Assembly: GCF_016909575.1 (NCBI RefSeq)
Contig: NZ_JAFBGA010000001.1
Span: forward strand, 186,001-250,000
Reading direction: 5' to 3'
DNA length: 64,000 nt
From: Streptomyces sp. HB132
GTDB lineage: Bacteria > Actinomycetota > Actinomycetes > Streptomycetales > Streptomycetaceae
Shown here: one piece after another, positions 33,438 to 41,476 of the stretch
How positions within the stretch are numbered: position 1 is the stretch's first letter
Layout: the number at the start of each line of letters is the position of its first letter
Translations under genes and position numbers: made by a program
The notes under the pieces: model-generated
Told to the model about the DNA's origin: nothing
The model's input: the letters and a program-made list of their open reading frames with translations, nothing else
The model's database searches: none

Positions 33438-34433
33438 CTACCAGGCGAAGTTCTCCGGCGACGGGCCCGGGCCCGGGAAGATCTCGTCCAGGGCGGTCAG
33501 CACCTCGTCCGACAGCTCCAGCTCCACAGCGCGCAGCGCCGAGTCGAGCTGCTCGCGGGTGCGCGGGCCGGAGATCGGGCCGGTGACACCGGGCCGGGTC
33601 AGCAGCCAGGCCAGGCCCGCCTCACCGGGCTCCAGACCGTGCTTCTCCAGCAGGTCCTCGTACGCCTGGACCTGCGCCCGCACCTTCGGGTCGGCCAGCG
33701 CGTCGCCGGACCGGCCGGAGGTGGACCGGGCGCCGCCGCCGTCACGCTCCTTGCGGATCGCGCCGCCGAGCAGCCCCCCGTGCAGCGGCGACCACGGGAT
33801 GACCCCGAGGCCGTACTCCTGGGCGGCCGGGATGACCTCCATCTCGGCGCCGCGCTCCATCAGGTTGTAGATGCACTGCTCGCTGACCAGCCCGTAGCTT
33901 CCTCGCCGGGCGGCCCGCTCGTTGGCCTGGGCGATCTTGTAGCCCGAGAAGTTGGACGAGCCCGCGTAGAGGATCTTGCCCTGCTGGATCAGTACGTCGA
34001 TGGCCTGCCAGATCTCGTCGATCGGGGTGTCCCGGTCCACGTGGTGGAACTGGTACAGGTCGATGTGGTCCGTCTGCAGCCGCTTGAGGCTGGCGTCGAC
34101 GGCACGGCGGATGTTGAGGGCGGACAGCTTGTCGTGGTTGGGCCAGGCCTCGCCGTCCGCGGCCATGTTGGCGTAGACCTTGGTGGCGAGGACGACCTTG
34201 TCGCGGCGGTCGCCGCCCTGCGCGAACCAGGTGCCGAGGATCTCCTCGGTGCGGCCCTTGTTCTCGCCCCAGCCGTAGACGTTGGCGGTGTCGAAGAAGT
34301 TGACGCCCGCGTCCAGGGCGGCGTCCATGAGTGCGTGGCTGTCGCTCTCGTTGGTCTGGGGGCCGAAGTTCATCGTCCCCAGGACGAGGCGGCTGACCTT
34401 GAGTCCGGTGCGTCCGAGCTGCGTGTACTTCAT
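33438..34433 (-). CDS. Aldo/keto reductase
   Basis: 331 residues with a TIM-barrel aldo/keto reductase fold. MKYTQLGRTGLKVSRLVLGTM, the tetrad Asp and Tyr in FDTANVYGWGENKGRTEE, Lys in VLATKVYAN and His in YQFHHVDRD are all visible, with the NADPH-binding GPISGPRTREQLD near the end. It reduces carbonyl compounds; the physiological substrate is unknown. A second, different aldo/keto reductase lies at 47480-48508. It converges on the ThpR/peptide genes. Confidence 0.92.
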   Translation of the reverse strand: MKYTQLGRTGLKVSRLVLGTMNFGPQTNESDSHALMDAALDAGVNFFDTANVYGWGENKGRTEEILGTWFAQGGDRRDKVVLATKVYANMAADGEAWPNHDKLSALNIRRAVDASLKRLQTDHIDLYQFHHVDRDTPIDEIWQAIDVLIQQGKILYAGSSNFSGYKIAQANERAARRGSYGLVSEQCIYNLMERGAEMEVIPAAQEYGLGVIPWSPLHGGLLGGAIRKERDGGGARSTSGRSGDALADPKVRAQVQAYEDLLEKHGLEPGEAGLAWLLTRPGVTGPISGPRTREQLDSALRAVELELSDEVLTALDEIFPGPGPSPENFAW

Positions 34434-34479
34434 GGTGCCCCAGCCAACTCCTTCGAGCGCGCTCGAAGCAAGGGGGGTC

Positions 34480-35454
34480 TCAGGCGCGTCGCGCGAACCG
34501 GTCGATCGCGTCCAGTACCGCCCGCCTGGTCGCCGGGCCGCCCAGGTGGCCCGCGTCGTCGATCACCGTCAGTTCGGCGTCCGGCCAGGCCCTGGCCAGC
34601 TCCCACGCGGTGATCAGCGGGCTGTCCAGGTCGAAGCGGCCGTGCACCAGGACGCCGGGGATGCCCGCGAGGCGGCCGGCGTCACGGATCAGCTGCCCCT
34701 CCTCCAGCCAGGCGGCGTGCGCGAAGTAGTGCGCGCAGATCCGTACGAACGCCTGCTGGTCGCGGTTGGGCCGTCCGCCGTACGGAGACGGGCCGGTGTA
34801 CGCCTCCATGGACACCACCACGTCCTCCCAGGCACACCAGTCGGCGGTCGCCCTCGCCCGTACGTCGGGGTCGGGGCTCTCCATCCGCCGGGCGTAGGCG
34901 GCGATGACGCCCCCGGGCCCCTCGGCCTCGGGAACTCCGGCCCGGAACAGGTCCCAGGCCTCGGGGAAGAGCTGCCCGGCGCCCCGGTACAGCCAGTCGA
35001 TCTCGCTGCGCCGGGTCGTCGTGACGGCCTGGATCACGATCTCCGAGACGCGCTCCGGGTGCTGTTCGGCGTACGCGAGGATCAGTGTGGAGCCCCACGA
35101 GCCTCCGTGCAGCAGCCAGGTGCCGATGCCGAGGTGGGCGCGCAGGAGCTCCATGTCGGCGATCAGGTGCGCCGTCGTGTTGTGCCGCATGTCGGCGGCG
35201 GGGTCGCTCGCGTGCGGGGTGGAGCGGCCGCAGTTGCGCTGGTCGAACTGCACGACGCGGTAGAGGTCCGGGTCGAAGTACTGCCGGCCCCGGTCGTTGC
35301 ACCCCGAGCCCGGTCCGCCGTGGACGACGACGGCGGGCTTCCCGTCGGGGTTGCCGCAGACCTCCCAGTACACGAGGTTGCCGTCGCCGACGTCCAGCAT
35401 CCCCTGGTCGTACGGCTCGATGGGCGGGTACTTCTCGTCGGGCTTCCGGTCCAC
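34480..35454 (-). CDS. pip: Proline iminopeptidase
   Basis: A serine peptidase (alpha/beta hydrolase, family S33) that removes N-terminal proline. VVHGGPGSGCN is the oxyanion-hole motif, GGSWGSTLILAYA the nucleophile elbow (Ser in GGSWGS), GRFDLDSP holds the acid Asp and DDAGHLG the catalytic His. Length is 324 residues with start GTG 35454, chosen because GAGGAG lies 7 nt upstream; GTG 35469 would add five residues without a good ribosome site. The enzyme is expected in the cytosol. Confidence 0.92.
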   Translation of the reverse strand: MDRKPDEKYPPIEPYDQGMLDVGDGNLVYWEVCGNPDGKPAVVVHGGPGSGCNDRGRQYFDPDLYRVVQFDQRNCGRSTPHASDPAADMRHNTTAHLIADMELLRAHLGIGTWLLHGGSWGSTLILAYAEQHPERVSEIVIQAVTTTRRSEIDWLYRGAGQLFPEAWDLFRAGVPEAEGPGGVIAAYARRMESPDPDVRARATADWCAWEDVVVSMEAYTGPSPYGGRPNRDQQAFVRICAHYFAHAAWLEEGQLIRDAGRLAGIPGVLVHGRFDLDSPLITAWELARAWPDAELTVIDDAGHLGGPATRRAVLDAIDRFARRA

Positions 35455-35578
35455 TGCGGCACTCCTCACGGTTCGGGCGGTCCACGGGTGGCCGGCCCCG
35501 GGCGCGCACCACCCCCAGGACTACCGGTGCCTCGCTCGTGCAGGGCTCAGCGGGAACCGGGGGCCGGATTCCGGCGAT

Positions 35579-36409
35579 TCAGGGGGCGATCGGCAGCCGG
35601 CGCTTGTGATCGGTGAGGCGGTAGCGGCCGACGATCGTGTCGAAGGTCCGCTCGTCCACCGGCTTGCCCTCGAGGAAGTCGTCGATGGCGTCGTAGGTGA
35701 CCCCGAGCGCGTGCTCGTCCGCCTTGCCCGGGGCGAGCGTCTCGAGGTCGGCCGTCGGCACCTTCCGGACCAGCTCGGTGGGTGCGCCCAGCGCCTCCGC
35801 GACGGCGCGCACCCGGCGCTTGGTCAGACCGGTCAGCGGGACGAGGTCGGCGGCGCCGTCACCGAACTTGGTGAAGAAGCCGGAGACCGCCTCGGCCGCG
35901 TGGTCCGTGCCGACGACGAGGCCGTTGTGCGCCCCGGCCACCGCGTACTGCGCGATCATGCGCTGGCGGGCCTTGACGTTGCCGAGCACGAAGTCCTGGT
36001 GGTGGGGGTCGCGGAAGGTCACGTCGCCGGTGAGCAGGGACCCCTGCGTGGCGTCGCTCGCGGGCTTGATGTCCACGGTGAGCACGTGGTCGGCCCGGAT
36101 GAAGGAGAGCGCGAGCTGGGCGTCGTGCTCGTCGGCCTGGACGCCGTAGGGGAGCCGCATCGCGTAGAACCGCGCCTCGTGGCCCCCTTCCCTTGCGCGC
36201 TCGACGGCGAGCTGGCACAGCCGGCCGGCGGCGGTGGAGTCCACGCCGCCGCTGATGCCGAGCACCAGGGAGCGCAGGCCCGTCGATGTCAGCCGCTCGG
36301 CGAGGAAGGCCACGCGGCGCTCGATCTCCTGCGTGGCGGCGAAGGTCTCCGAGACCTCCAGCTCCCGGGCGATCTCCTGCTGCAGGGCGATGTTCGCCGG
36401 CTCGCTCAC
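35579..36409 (-). CDS. nadE: Ammonia-dependent NAD synthetase NadE
   Basis: Last step of NAD synthesis: amidates nicotinate adenine dinucleotide using ammonia and ATP. The 276-residue product has the PP-loop LGISGGVDSTAAGRL (P-loop pyrophosphatase motif), GNVKARQRMIAQYAVA, VVGTDHAAEA, FTKFGDGAADLVPLTGLTKRRVRA and the final DHKRRLPIAP. There is no N-terminal glutaminase (nitrilase) domain, unlike mycobacterial NadE, so it resembles the E. coli/Bacillus form. AGGAG lies 5-6 nt before GTG 36409; the long upstream extension of the frame is not protein-like. Confidence 0.95.
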   Translation of the reverse strand: MSEPANIALQQEIARELEVSETFAATQEIERRVAFLAERLTSTGLRSLVLGISGGVDSTAAGRLCQLAVERAREGGHEARFYAMRLPYGVQADEHDAQLALSFIRADHVLTVDIKPASDATQGSLLTGDVTFRDPHHQDFVLGNVKARQRMIAQYAVAGAHNGLVVGTDHAAEAVSGFFTKFGDGAADLVPLTGLTKRRVRAVAEALGAPTELVRKVPTADLETLAPGKADEHALGVTYDAIDDFLEGKPVDERTFDTIVGRYRLTDHKRRLPIAP

Positions 36410-36540
36410 GTGTGCTCCTGGGTCCGGTTCACGATGGTGTGTCGCGCTCAGCCTACTCAGGGCCCCCGACACCTCGGAGGCCGGTGACACCCCGGTGGAA
36501 CCGGGCCGCCGGACGCCCGGGAAACCGGCGTCCGTGCCCG

Positions 36541-37116
36541 TCAGCCCTTGACGGCCACGTGGTACGCGGACGCCCACAGGGTGGCCGCGGAGGCCAGTCC
36601 GACGACGGCCCGCACGCCCTCGTCCGAGACGCCGGCCGCGATCAGCGCGAGACCGAGGACCGCGGCGGCGCTCAGCAGTGCGGCCGTTCCCTTGTACTGC
36701 CACTGGTCGTAGAGGCGCGCGAGCGGAATGAAGTGCAGGCCCACGACCAGTGCGATGGCCGGAGGGATGAACGCGGGGTGGCCCGAGGCGTTGGACGCCG
36801 CGATCACCGCGAAGATCGCCGCGAGTTCGATGACGTTGACGACGCCGACCGAACGCGCCCAGTTCTCCGGCAGGTTCACCGCGCGGGGCGAGGGAGCGGC
36901 ACCCTTGCGGTAGGCGAGGACGATCGCCGCGGCGGTGACCGGTACGGCGAGGATCTCGACGGCCAGGGCCGCACCCGAGGACGCCAGTCCGGACGCCCCG
37001 GCGAAGGCCCAGACGAGCGCGAACACCGACAGGACGACGGTGCCCCGGCGGCGCAGCGTCCGCGTGAGCACGGCGCATTCGGCGTCCGTGGGTGTCGAGG
37101 TCGTCGGCTGGATCAT
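36541..37116 (-). CDS. Membrane protein, 191 aa
   Basis: Six or so hydrophobic helices (VVLSVFALVWAFAGASGL, AVEILAVPVTAAAIVLAY, VGVVNVIELAAIFAVIAA, PPAIALVVGLHFIPLARLY, TAALLSAAAVLGLALIAA, VVGLASAATLWASAYHV) with short loops. The pattern GLHFIPLARLYDQWQYK occurs in a widespread small membrane-protein family of unknown function. ATG 37116 has no Shine-Dalgarno sequence; TACTCT on the minus strand (37123-37128) lies 6 nt upstream, indicating a leaderless transcript. Confidence 0.75.
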   Translation of the reverse strand: MIQPTTSTPTDAECAVLTRTLRRRGTVVLSVFALVWAFAGASGLASSGAALAVEILAVPVTAAAIVLAYRKGAAPSPRAVNLPENWARSVGVVNVIELAAIFAVIAASNASGHPAFIPPAIALVVGLHFIPLARLYDQWQYKGTAALLSAAAVLGLALIAAGVSDEGVRAVVGLASAATLWASAYHVAVKG

Positions 37117-37355
37117 GGGGCGAGAGTACAGCGGCCGTTTGGGCTGTCCGGGGGTTTTCGGCAGGGAGGGGAATGCCTCCACTTACGGAGGGGTGCCGTC
37201 CGGCCCGTGCCGTGCTGACCTGAGGATTTCGCGGCACGGGGACGAAGCCGGGTGCGGTCCGCGCGGCCTCCGGGACGCCGTGGAAAACTGGGGGAGCCTC
37301 ATCCTGACCGGGTCCGTGAGGCAGAGCGAACAGCGATGCGACAGGAGGCCGCGGC

Positions 37356-37844
37356 GTGAACGCCACCCCACAGGTGCTGGCGGTGCTGGACGAGGTCCTC
37401 GCCGCCGCCGACCCCGGTGAGCGCGGCGCGCTCTGGCGTCTCGCCGAGCAGGGGCGGGAGTTGGACGCCAACGTGATCCGGCTGCCGCCGGGCGAAGGGG
37501 TGGGCGTGCATCAGGAGGACGTCCTGGACGTGCTCCTCGTGGTCCTCGCGGGCACGGGCAGCCTGCGCACGGGAGCCGACGGCACCCTGGGCCTCGGCCC
37601 GACGACGGTCGTCTGGCTGCCGCGCACCTCGCGCCGCGCTCTGGAGGCGGGGCCGGAGGGGCTGACGTATCTGACGGTGCACCGACGGCGCCCGGGACTC
37701 GCGGTCAAGCCGGCCGTGCGCGCTCCCGCGTACGAGGGCGGCGAGGCGCCCTGCATGCTGGACCTGGTGTGCCCGGAGTGCGGGCGGCTGTCGGCGGACC
37801 GGGCGCCGAGGTTCTGCAGCGCGTGCGGGGAGCCGTTCCCGTAA
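37356..37844 (+). CDS. Cupin protein with C-terminal zinc ribbon
   Basis: The 162-residue product begins with a helix and a cupin barrel (VIRLPPGEGVGVHQEDVLDVLLVVLAGTGSLRTGADGTLGLGPTTVVWLP in outline) and ends with a four-cysteine ribbon: DLVCPECGR ... RFCSACGEPF. The combination suggests a small regulatory or metal-binding protein rather than an enzyme. AGGAGG at 37343-37348 before GTG 37356 decides the start. It converges on the response regulator gene, 33 bp away. Confidence 0.85.
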   Translation: MNATPQVLAVLDEVLAAADPGERGALWRLAEQGRELDANVIRLPPGEGVGVHQEDVLDVLLVVLAGTGSLRTGADGTLGLGPTTVVWLPRTSRRALEAGPEGLTYLTVHRRRPGLAVKPAVRAPAYEGGEAPCMLDLVCPECGRLSADRAPRFCSACGEPFP

Positions 37845-37877
37845 CGCTGAGGGCGGATGCGGTGCGGTCCGCCGCCG

Positions 37878-38531
37878 TCAGGTCCCGAGGCCGGCGTCCC
37901 GTGCCAGCAGTGCCGCCTGAACCCGGTTCTCGCACTCCAGCTTGGCGAGGATGCGGCTGACGTAGGTCTTGACCGTCGCCTCGCTCATGTGGATCCGCTG
38001 ACCGGCGTCCGCGTTGGACAGGCCCTCACCCAGCAGGGTCAGGACCTCCCGTTCGCGGGCCGTGAGCTTCTCCAGCATGCGGCGTGCCCGTTCGGCACGG
38101 TCCGCCGTCCCCCCGGACGCCAGGGAGTCCACGACGTGGCGGGTGGCGCCGGGCGACAGATACGCGTCCCCCGCCGCTGCCGCCCGTACCGCCCGCATGA
38201 GTTCCGCGGGTGCCGAGTCCTTCAGCAGGAAGCCCGCGCTTCCCGTGCCGAGAGCCCGCAGGACGTTGTGCCGTTCGCCGAACGTCGTCAGGATCAGCAC
38301 CCGCACCTCGGGGACGGACCGGCGCAGTTCGGCCAGGGCCGTCAGGCCGTCCATGACCGGCATCTGGATGTCGAGCAGCGCGACGTCCACGCGCTGCGAC
38401 CGGGCGATGTCGACCGCCTTGCGGCCGTTGGCCGCCTCTGCGACGACCTCCATGTCGTCGGCCGAGGAGAGGATCATCCTGATGCCCGCCCGGATCAGCG
38501 GCTCGTCATCCGTCACTAGAACCCTGATCAC
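37878..38531 (-). CDS. LuxR (NarL) family response regulator
   Basis: 217 residues. Receiver domain 1-120 with acidic pocket (VTDDEPLI), phospho-acceptor Asp in VALLDIQMPVMDG and Lys in GFLLKDSAPAEL. Then a LuxR-type helix-turn-helix (LTAREREVLTLLGEGLSNADAGQRIHMSEATVKTYVSRILAKL in outline). It is the partner of the sensor kinase gene 94 bp upstream, and a likely regulator of the ABC genes divergent from that kinase. The start is GTG 38531. Confidence 0.94.
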   Translation of the reverse strand: MIRVLVTDDEPLIRAGIRMILSSADDMEVVAEAANGRKAVDIARSQRVDVALLDIQMPVMDGLTALAELRRSVPEVRVLILTTFGERHNVLRALGTGSAGFLLKDSAPAELMRAVRAAAAGDAYLSPGATRHVVDSLASGGTADRAERARRMLEKLTAREREVLTLLGEGLSNADAGQRIHMSEATVKTYVSRILAKLECENRVQAALLARDAGLGT

Positions 38532-38625
38532 GACTCTCCTGCGCGGTGCTGAGCGGTCATACCTGCGGGCATCCGGTCATCATCCCCGATCCGGCCGGTG
38601 TTCCGGAGGCCGAAGGGCGGGTCCC

Positions 38626-40413
38626 TCAGCTCTCGATCTCGAAGGACTTCTTCTCGATCAGTTTGCCGTCCTTGAAGCAGAACCGGAAAACCGGTTCGGT
38701 GTCCAGGCTGCTCCCGAACTCCGTGGAGAGGAGGACGAGGCAGGTCGAGCCCTCGGGTTCGGCCGGCGCGTTCGCGAGTGACCCGGGGCGCATCAGGGAG
38801 TCCCCGCTCGGGAGTTGTGCGCGGACCTCCGCCTCGGACTGGCCCACCTTCACCGCGTCGTACTGCTTCGGCTCGATCATGCCCTTGTCCGCCTCACGCA
38901 TGAGGAAGATCCCTCCGACGACCACCGCGGCCACCACCACCACGCCGGCCACGGCCGCGATCCCGCAGCCGATCGCTATGCCGTTGCCCCTCTTGGTCCT
39001 GCTCATTGCTCTGGCCAACTCCTTCGGTAGACCGTTCCGGTCGGTGACCGGATCACTCTCACCCGGAGGGCCTGCCGGATTCTGCGCCCGAAAGTCGTCC
39101 GTGGCAGCGACGAACGTCGTCATGGCGTCGTCGTGCGGAGGGCTCACCGGGTCGCCGCCCTGCGCGGTGTACGGCAGCACGGCCGCCAGCCGGAAACCGC
39201 CGTCCGGCGTGGGTCCCACGTGCACCATGCCGCCCACGAGCCGGGCCCGTTCCTCGAGCCCGGTGAGTCCCTGGCGCCCGCTCGGCACGCCGCTCACGGG
39301 CTCCGCCGCCGGGCCGTTGGCGACCTCGACGACGAGCGAGTCCGGTTCGTAGCGCAGCCCGACGACGATCGACCCGCCGGGGGCGTGCTTGTGCGCGTTG
39401 GTCAGGCCCTCCTGGACCACGCGGTACGCGGCCTGGCCGGTGGTCGGGGCGAGCTGACGGACGTCCCCCGACCGCCGCAGCTCGACGGCGGCCCCCGCCT
39501 TCCGGGACGCGTCCACCAGGCTGTCGACGCCGGCCACCCCGCGTGCCGGGTTGCCGGGGTCCTCGCCGTACGAGGACGGGTCCCGGGGGCCGGCCGGGCC
39601 GGGGGCCCCGACGCCGTCCCTCAGCACGCCCACCACGTCACGCAGTTCGTGCATGGCCGCCACCGACGCCTCGCGCAGCACTCCGACGGCCTCCCGCTGC
39701 GCCGCCGTCAGTGTGCGGTCCACCTCCAGCGCCCCCGTGTGGACCGCGATCAGCGCGAGTTGGTGCCCCAGACTGTCGTGCATGTCCTGGGCGATGCGCT
39801 GGCGTTCCCGGATGCGGGCGTGCCCGGCGATCATCACGCGCTCGCGCAGGAGTTGGGCGTTGTACTCGCCGAGGGTGTCGGTCAGTGTCCGGCGCTGCGA
39901 CCAGTAGCGGCCCGCGAGTCCCGGCAGCAGGACCGGAATCAGCAGCAGCAGTCCGGCGAAGGCGGCGAGCGACAGCGAGAACTGCGGCATGTCCCACAGG
40001 AGCGACAGGCTCAGGACGAGGCCGTAGGCGAGGGTGAAGACGCCGGCCGCCCTCCCGAGCCCGTCGATCCGGCGCCCGGCCGACCAGGACGCGACGACGA
40101 GGAGCGGTGTGAAGCCGCTGAGCACGGCACAGCCGACGGCGGTCGCCAGCAGCACCGTCGCGGGCAGCGCCCGGCGCAGTGGCGACAGCAGAGCGGCACC
40201 GAGCCCGATGCCGACGGCCCCTGCCGGACCGTAGTCCTCCACGACACCCGCGGCGGCTGCCAGGAGGGCCAGGACGAGGCTCAGCAGCGGTTCGCCGACG
40301 ACGCGCCGGACCGGCCACATGCCGGCCTCGAACAGAGCCCGCCCGGGCACGGCCCGGAACGCCCGGAGCGGCCTCACCACCGTATTCCGGGGGGCGGGCG
40401 CTGGAGAGGTCAT
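38626..40413 (-). CDS. Sensor histidine kinase with extra C-terminal TM and exported domain
   Basis: 595 residues. Four to six membrane helices (about 40-165), then a HisKA_3 dimer helix with catalytic His in RIAQDMHDSLGHQ (His212) and a HATPase domain (QEGLTNAHKHAPGG as N box, GQGLTGLEERARLVGG as G boxes), typical of NarL-type kinases. Unusually the protein continues: an Asp/Pro-rich linker, a second membrane helix (about 479-504) and a final outside domain whose KQYDAVKVGQSEAEVRAQLPSG (516-537) resembles the SmpA/BamE start. It precedes the response regulator. ATG 40413 is used; GTG 40431 (leaderless, TACCGT 6 nt upstream) is a good alternative. Confidence 0.9.
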   Translation of the reverse strand: MTSPAPAPRNTVVRPLRAFRAVPGRALFEAGMWPVRRVVGEPLLSLVLALLAAAAGVVEDYGPAGAVGIGLGAALLSPLRRALPATVLLATAVGCAVLSGFTPLLVVASWSAGRRIDGLGRAAGVFTLAYGLVLSLSLLWDMPQFSLSLAAFAGLLLLIPVLLPGLAGRYWSQRRTLTDTLGEYNAQLLRERVMIAGHARIRERQRIAQDMHDSLGHQLALIAVHTGALEVDRTLTAAQREAVGVLREASVAAMHELRDVVGVLRDGVGAPGPAGPRDPSSYGEDPGNPARGVAGVDSLVDASRKAGAAVELRRSGDVRQLAPTTGQAAYRVVQEGLTNAHKHAPGGSIVVGLRYEPDSLVVEVANGPAAEPVSGVPSGRQGLTGLEERARLVGGMVHVGPTPDGGFRLAAVLPYTAQGGDPVSPPHDDAMTTFVAATDDFRAQNPAGPPGESDPVTDRNGLPKELARAMSRTKRGNGIAIGCGIAAVAGVVVVAAVVVGGIFLMREADKGMIEPKQYDAVKVGQSEAEVRAQLPSGDSLMRPGSLANAPAEPEGSTCLVLLSTEFGSSLDTEPVFRFCFKDGKLIEKKSFEIES

Positions 40414-40581
40414 GGTTTCCACACGAGTCACGCGGCCACGGTAGGGCCCCCGGGCCGGGCCTCGCTGTGGCCATTGGTCGCGGCCGAGGACGACGAAAGT
40501 CGTTGCCCGGTGGGTCGGCCGGCGCACCCCGCCGGGTGTCGCCCCCCGGCGGGGGTGTACCCAGTGCCACCCGCCACTCCG

Positions 40582-40593
40582 GGGCGTACGCCC
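40582..40593. promoter_or_regulatory. Palindrome GGGCGTACGCCC in divergent kinase/ABC promoter region
   Basis: A 12-bp perfect palindrome located 25-36 bp before the -10 candidate TAGCGT (40618-40623) of the ABC operon, at the -35 position where an activator such as the NarL-type regulator would bind. Whether this is the real site is untested. Confidence 0.45.
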
Positions 40594-40669
40594 AATGTGC
40601 TCGCACGCCCCCGTCCGTAGCGTCGTCGGCATGGTGCAGAGCACGTCCGACCAGCAGAAGGTGATGACC

Positions 40670-41473
40670 ATGTCCGATCGCGAACGGCGGCCCACGACGC
40701 GGACCGCCGAGGCTCTCCGGCTGGTTTCGGTGAGCAAGGTGTACGGGACCGGGGACAGTGCGGTGACCGCCCTCGACGGGGTGACCCTGAGCTTGCCGGC
40801 CGGGAGCTTCACCGCTGTCATGGGCCCCTCGGGTTCCGGGAAGTCCACGCTGCTCCAGTGCGCGGCCGGCCTGGACCGCCCCGACCGGGGCCAGGTCCTG
40901 GTGGCCGGGGAGGAGATGAGCGGCGGCAGCGAGGCGGCCCTCACGAGGTTCCGGCGGGACCGGATCGGCTTCGTCTTCCAGCAGTACAACCTGCTGCCCA
41001 CCCTGACCGTCGAGGAGAACACCTCGCTGCCGCTGCGGCTGGCCGGCCGGAAGAAGGACCGGGAGCGTGTCCGCGCGATCCTCACGCAGGTGGGGCTCGG
41101 CGAGCGTCTCGGTCATCTCCCCGACGAACTCTCCGGCGGGCAGCGCCAACGGGTCGCCATCGCCCGCGCCCTGGTCACCCGGCCGGCCGTGATCTTCGCC
41201 GACGAGCCGACCGGCGCCCTCGACACCCGCAGCGCGCGCGATGTGCTGGGCCTGCTGAAGGAGACCGTCCGTCTGCACGGCACCACCGTCGTGCTCGTCA
41301 CCCACGACCCGGTGGCCGCCTCCTACGCCGACTCGGTGCTCTTCCTCGCGGACGGGCGGCTGGCGGGACATCTCTTCGCACCCACCGCCGAGGCGGTCGC
41401 CGAACGCATGACCCGCCTCGGGGACCGCGCAGCCGAACGGCGCGTAAACGCCAACCCGTTGATGGAGGTGTGA
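40670..41473 (+). CDS. ABC transporter ATP-binding protein (MacB/LolD-like)
   Basis: 267 residues with Walker A GPSGSGKST, Q-loop FVFQQYNLLPTLTVEEN, signature LSGGQRQRVAIARAL and Walker B VIFADEPTGALD, then THDPVAASYAD. The FQQYNLLPTLT loop and EPTGALD belong to the MacB/LolD/BceA branch, whose permeases are FtsX-like. GAAGG 8 nt before ATG 40670 is the best ribosome site; ATG 40631 would be a leaderless start (TAGCGT 7 nt upstream) with 13 extra residues. It lies 3 nt before the permease and is divergent from its likely regulator system. Confidence 0.93.
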   Translation: MSDRERRPTTRTAEALRLVSVSKVYGTGDSAVTALDGVTLSLPAGSFTAVMGPSGSGKSTLLQCAAGLDRPDRGQVLVAGEEMSGGSEAALTRFRRDRIGFVFQQYNLLPTLTVEENTSLPLRLAGRKKDRERVRAILTQVGLGERLGHLPDELSGGQRQRVAIARALVTRPAVIFADEPTGALDTRSARDVLGLLKETVRLHGTTVVLVTHDPVAASYADSVLFLADGRLAGHLFAPTAEAVAERMTRLGDRAAERRVNANPLMEV

Positions 41474-41476
41474 GCG

